50,147 bases of DNA from a virus: positions 1-50,147 of IMG/VR virus record IMGVR_UViG_3300017743_000018; one strand, written 5' to 3'. A model generated the notes under the pieces. The model searched no databases. It was not told the origin of the DNA and saw only the letters and a program-made list of their open reading frames with translations. This document shows positions 49,689 to 50,147 of the stretch, in pieces; within the stretch, counting starts at the first letter, position 1; every line of letters begins with the position of its first letter. A program made the position numbers and the translations under genes.

Positions 49689-50147
49689 GTTTTAGATTAA
49701 GCCAAAGATCTATAGACAGACTAGAGGGTGTACACCCAGATATGACAGCAGTAGTTGAAAGAGCTATCCAACTAACAGAGATAGACTTTGGAGTGACTCA
49801 GGGTGTCAGAACCTTAGATGAGCAAAAGGCTAACGTAGCTGCAGGAAGATCTCAAACGATGCGATCTAAGCACTTACTACAGGACGATGGCTTTAGCCAT
49901 GCTGTAGACGTAGTAGCCTACGTAGGTCCAGACGTATCCTGGGAACTAAACTTGTACGATGATATTTGTGACGCATTTAAAAAGGCTGCAGAAGAAGTAG
50001 GTTGCAGTATCAAATGGGGGGCGTCCTGGAGTGAAGGAGATATAAGATCTTACCCAGGAAGCGCAGAAGATGCTATGATGGCATATGTAGACTTAAGACG
50101 AAGCCAGGGACGTAGACCCTTCATCGATGCTCCCCACTTTGAGTTGA
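49685..50147 (+). CDS. Endolysin, M15 family peptidase (partial at the window end)
   Basis: Only the first 154 residues are visible and the frame is open at the end. IDFGVTQGVRTLDEQKANVA and SKHLLQDDGFSHAVDVVAYV carry the metal-binding His and Asp of the VanY/M15 fold, and the PHFEL near the end is the third ligand region. These enzymes cut the peptide bridge of peptidoglycan to release progeny. The gene follows the putative holin with an ATGA overlap, a typical lysis cassette. Confidence 0.85.
   Translation, partial: MSFRLSQRSIDRLEGVHPDMTAVVERAIQLTEIDFGVTQGVRTLDEQKANVAAGRSQTMRSKHLLQDDGFSHAVDVVAYVGPDVSWELNLYDDICDAFKKAAEEVGCSIKWGASWSEGDIRSYPGSAEDAMMAYVDLRRSQGRRPFIDAPHFEL

Noticed and set aside
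1-50147. Integrase, tRNA, CRISPR array, insertion sequence or phage RNA polymerase
   Set aside because: None was found on reading both strands; all long intergenic stretches are explained as control regions.

Overview
The window is most of the genome of a lytic, T7-like (podovirus-type) tailed phage with AT-rich DNA. It infects, by inference, a marine Gram-negative bacterium. The evidence is a podovirus morphogenesis set (portal end, scaffold, capsid, two tail-tube proteins, internal virion proteins, virion transglycosylase). There is also a T7-type replication set (primase-helicase, family A polymerase, endonuclease I, RecE-like exonuclease, SSB-like protein). Small genes typical of marine phages (DUF1289, DUF3310, class II ribonucleotide reductase, MazG) fit the same picture. 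I see no integrase, tRNA, CRISPR array or phage RNA polymerase. The window opens inside the portal gene and closes inside an M15 endolysin gene, so the missing part probably holds the terminase and the rest of the portal.

Layout. Positions 1-17938 (+) carry head and tail genes. Here an ordinary cysteine-free repeat-rich fibre gene is followed by three extraordinary cysteine-rich proteins (about 111, 56 and 25 Cys) and a tail-fibre assembly chaperone. Positions 18010-23531 hold a sugar cassette with its own sigma70-like promoter. It encodes a GT9 glycosyltransferase, a NodU/CmcH O-carbamoyltransferase, a heptose bisphosphate phosphatase on the opposite strand, a heptose-phosphate nucleotidyltransferase, a PfkB heptose kinase, a cupin and an HldD-like epimerase. 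Together these amount to an ADP-heptose pathway with transfer and carbamoylation. Positions 23541-33094 (+) encode internal virion proteins and end at a bidirectional terminator.

Positions 33127-48130 (-) are the early/middle region: nucleotide metabolism and DNA replication genes, then a long train of very small genes overlapping by one to four bases. I found several that are shorter than 60 codons, including a 25-residue membrane peptide. Positions 48131-49018 are a control region between the two divergent arms. It holds four phased 18-bp palindromes, a G-quadruplex motif, dispersed 15-bp inverted repeats, several promoter candidates and one hidden small gene. Positions 49019-50147 (+) hold a small conserved gene, two small membrane proteins (one with an EF-hand) and the endolysin.

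How it works together, by inference: host RNA polymerase reads both arms from the control region. The replication arm makes DNA precursors with a B12-dependent reductase and copies the genome. The structural arm is expressed from a promoter and structured leader in front of the capsid gene. The sugar cassette is transcribed independently, probably to alter host surface heptose or to decorate the virion.
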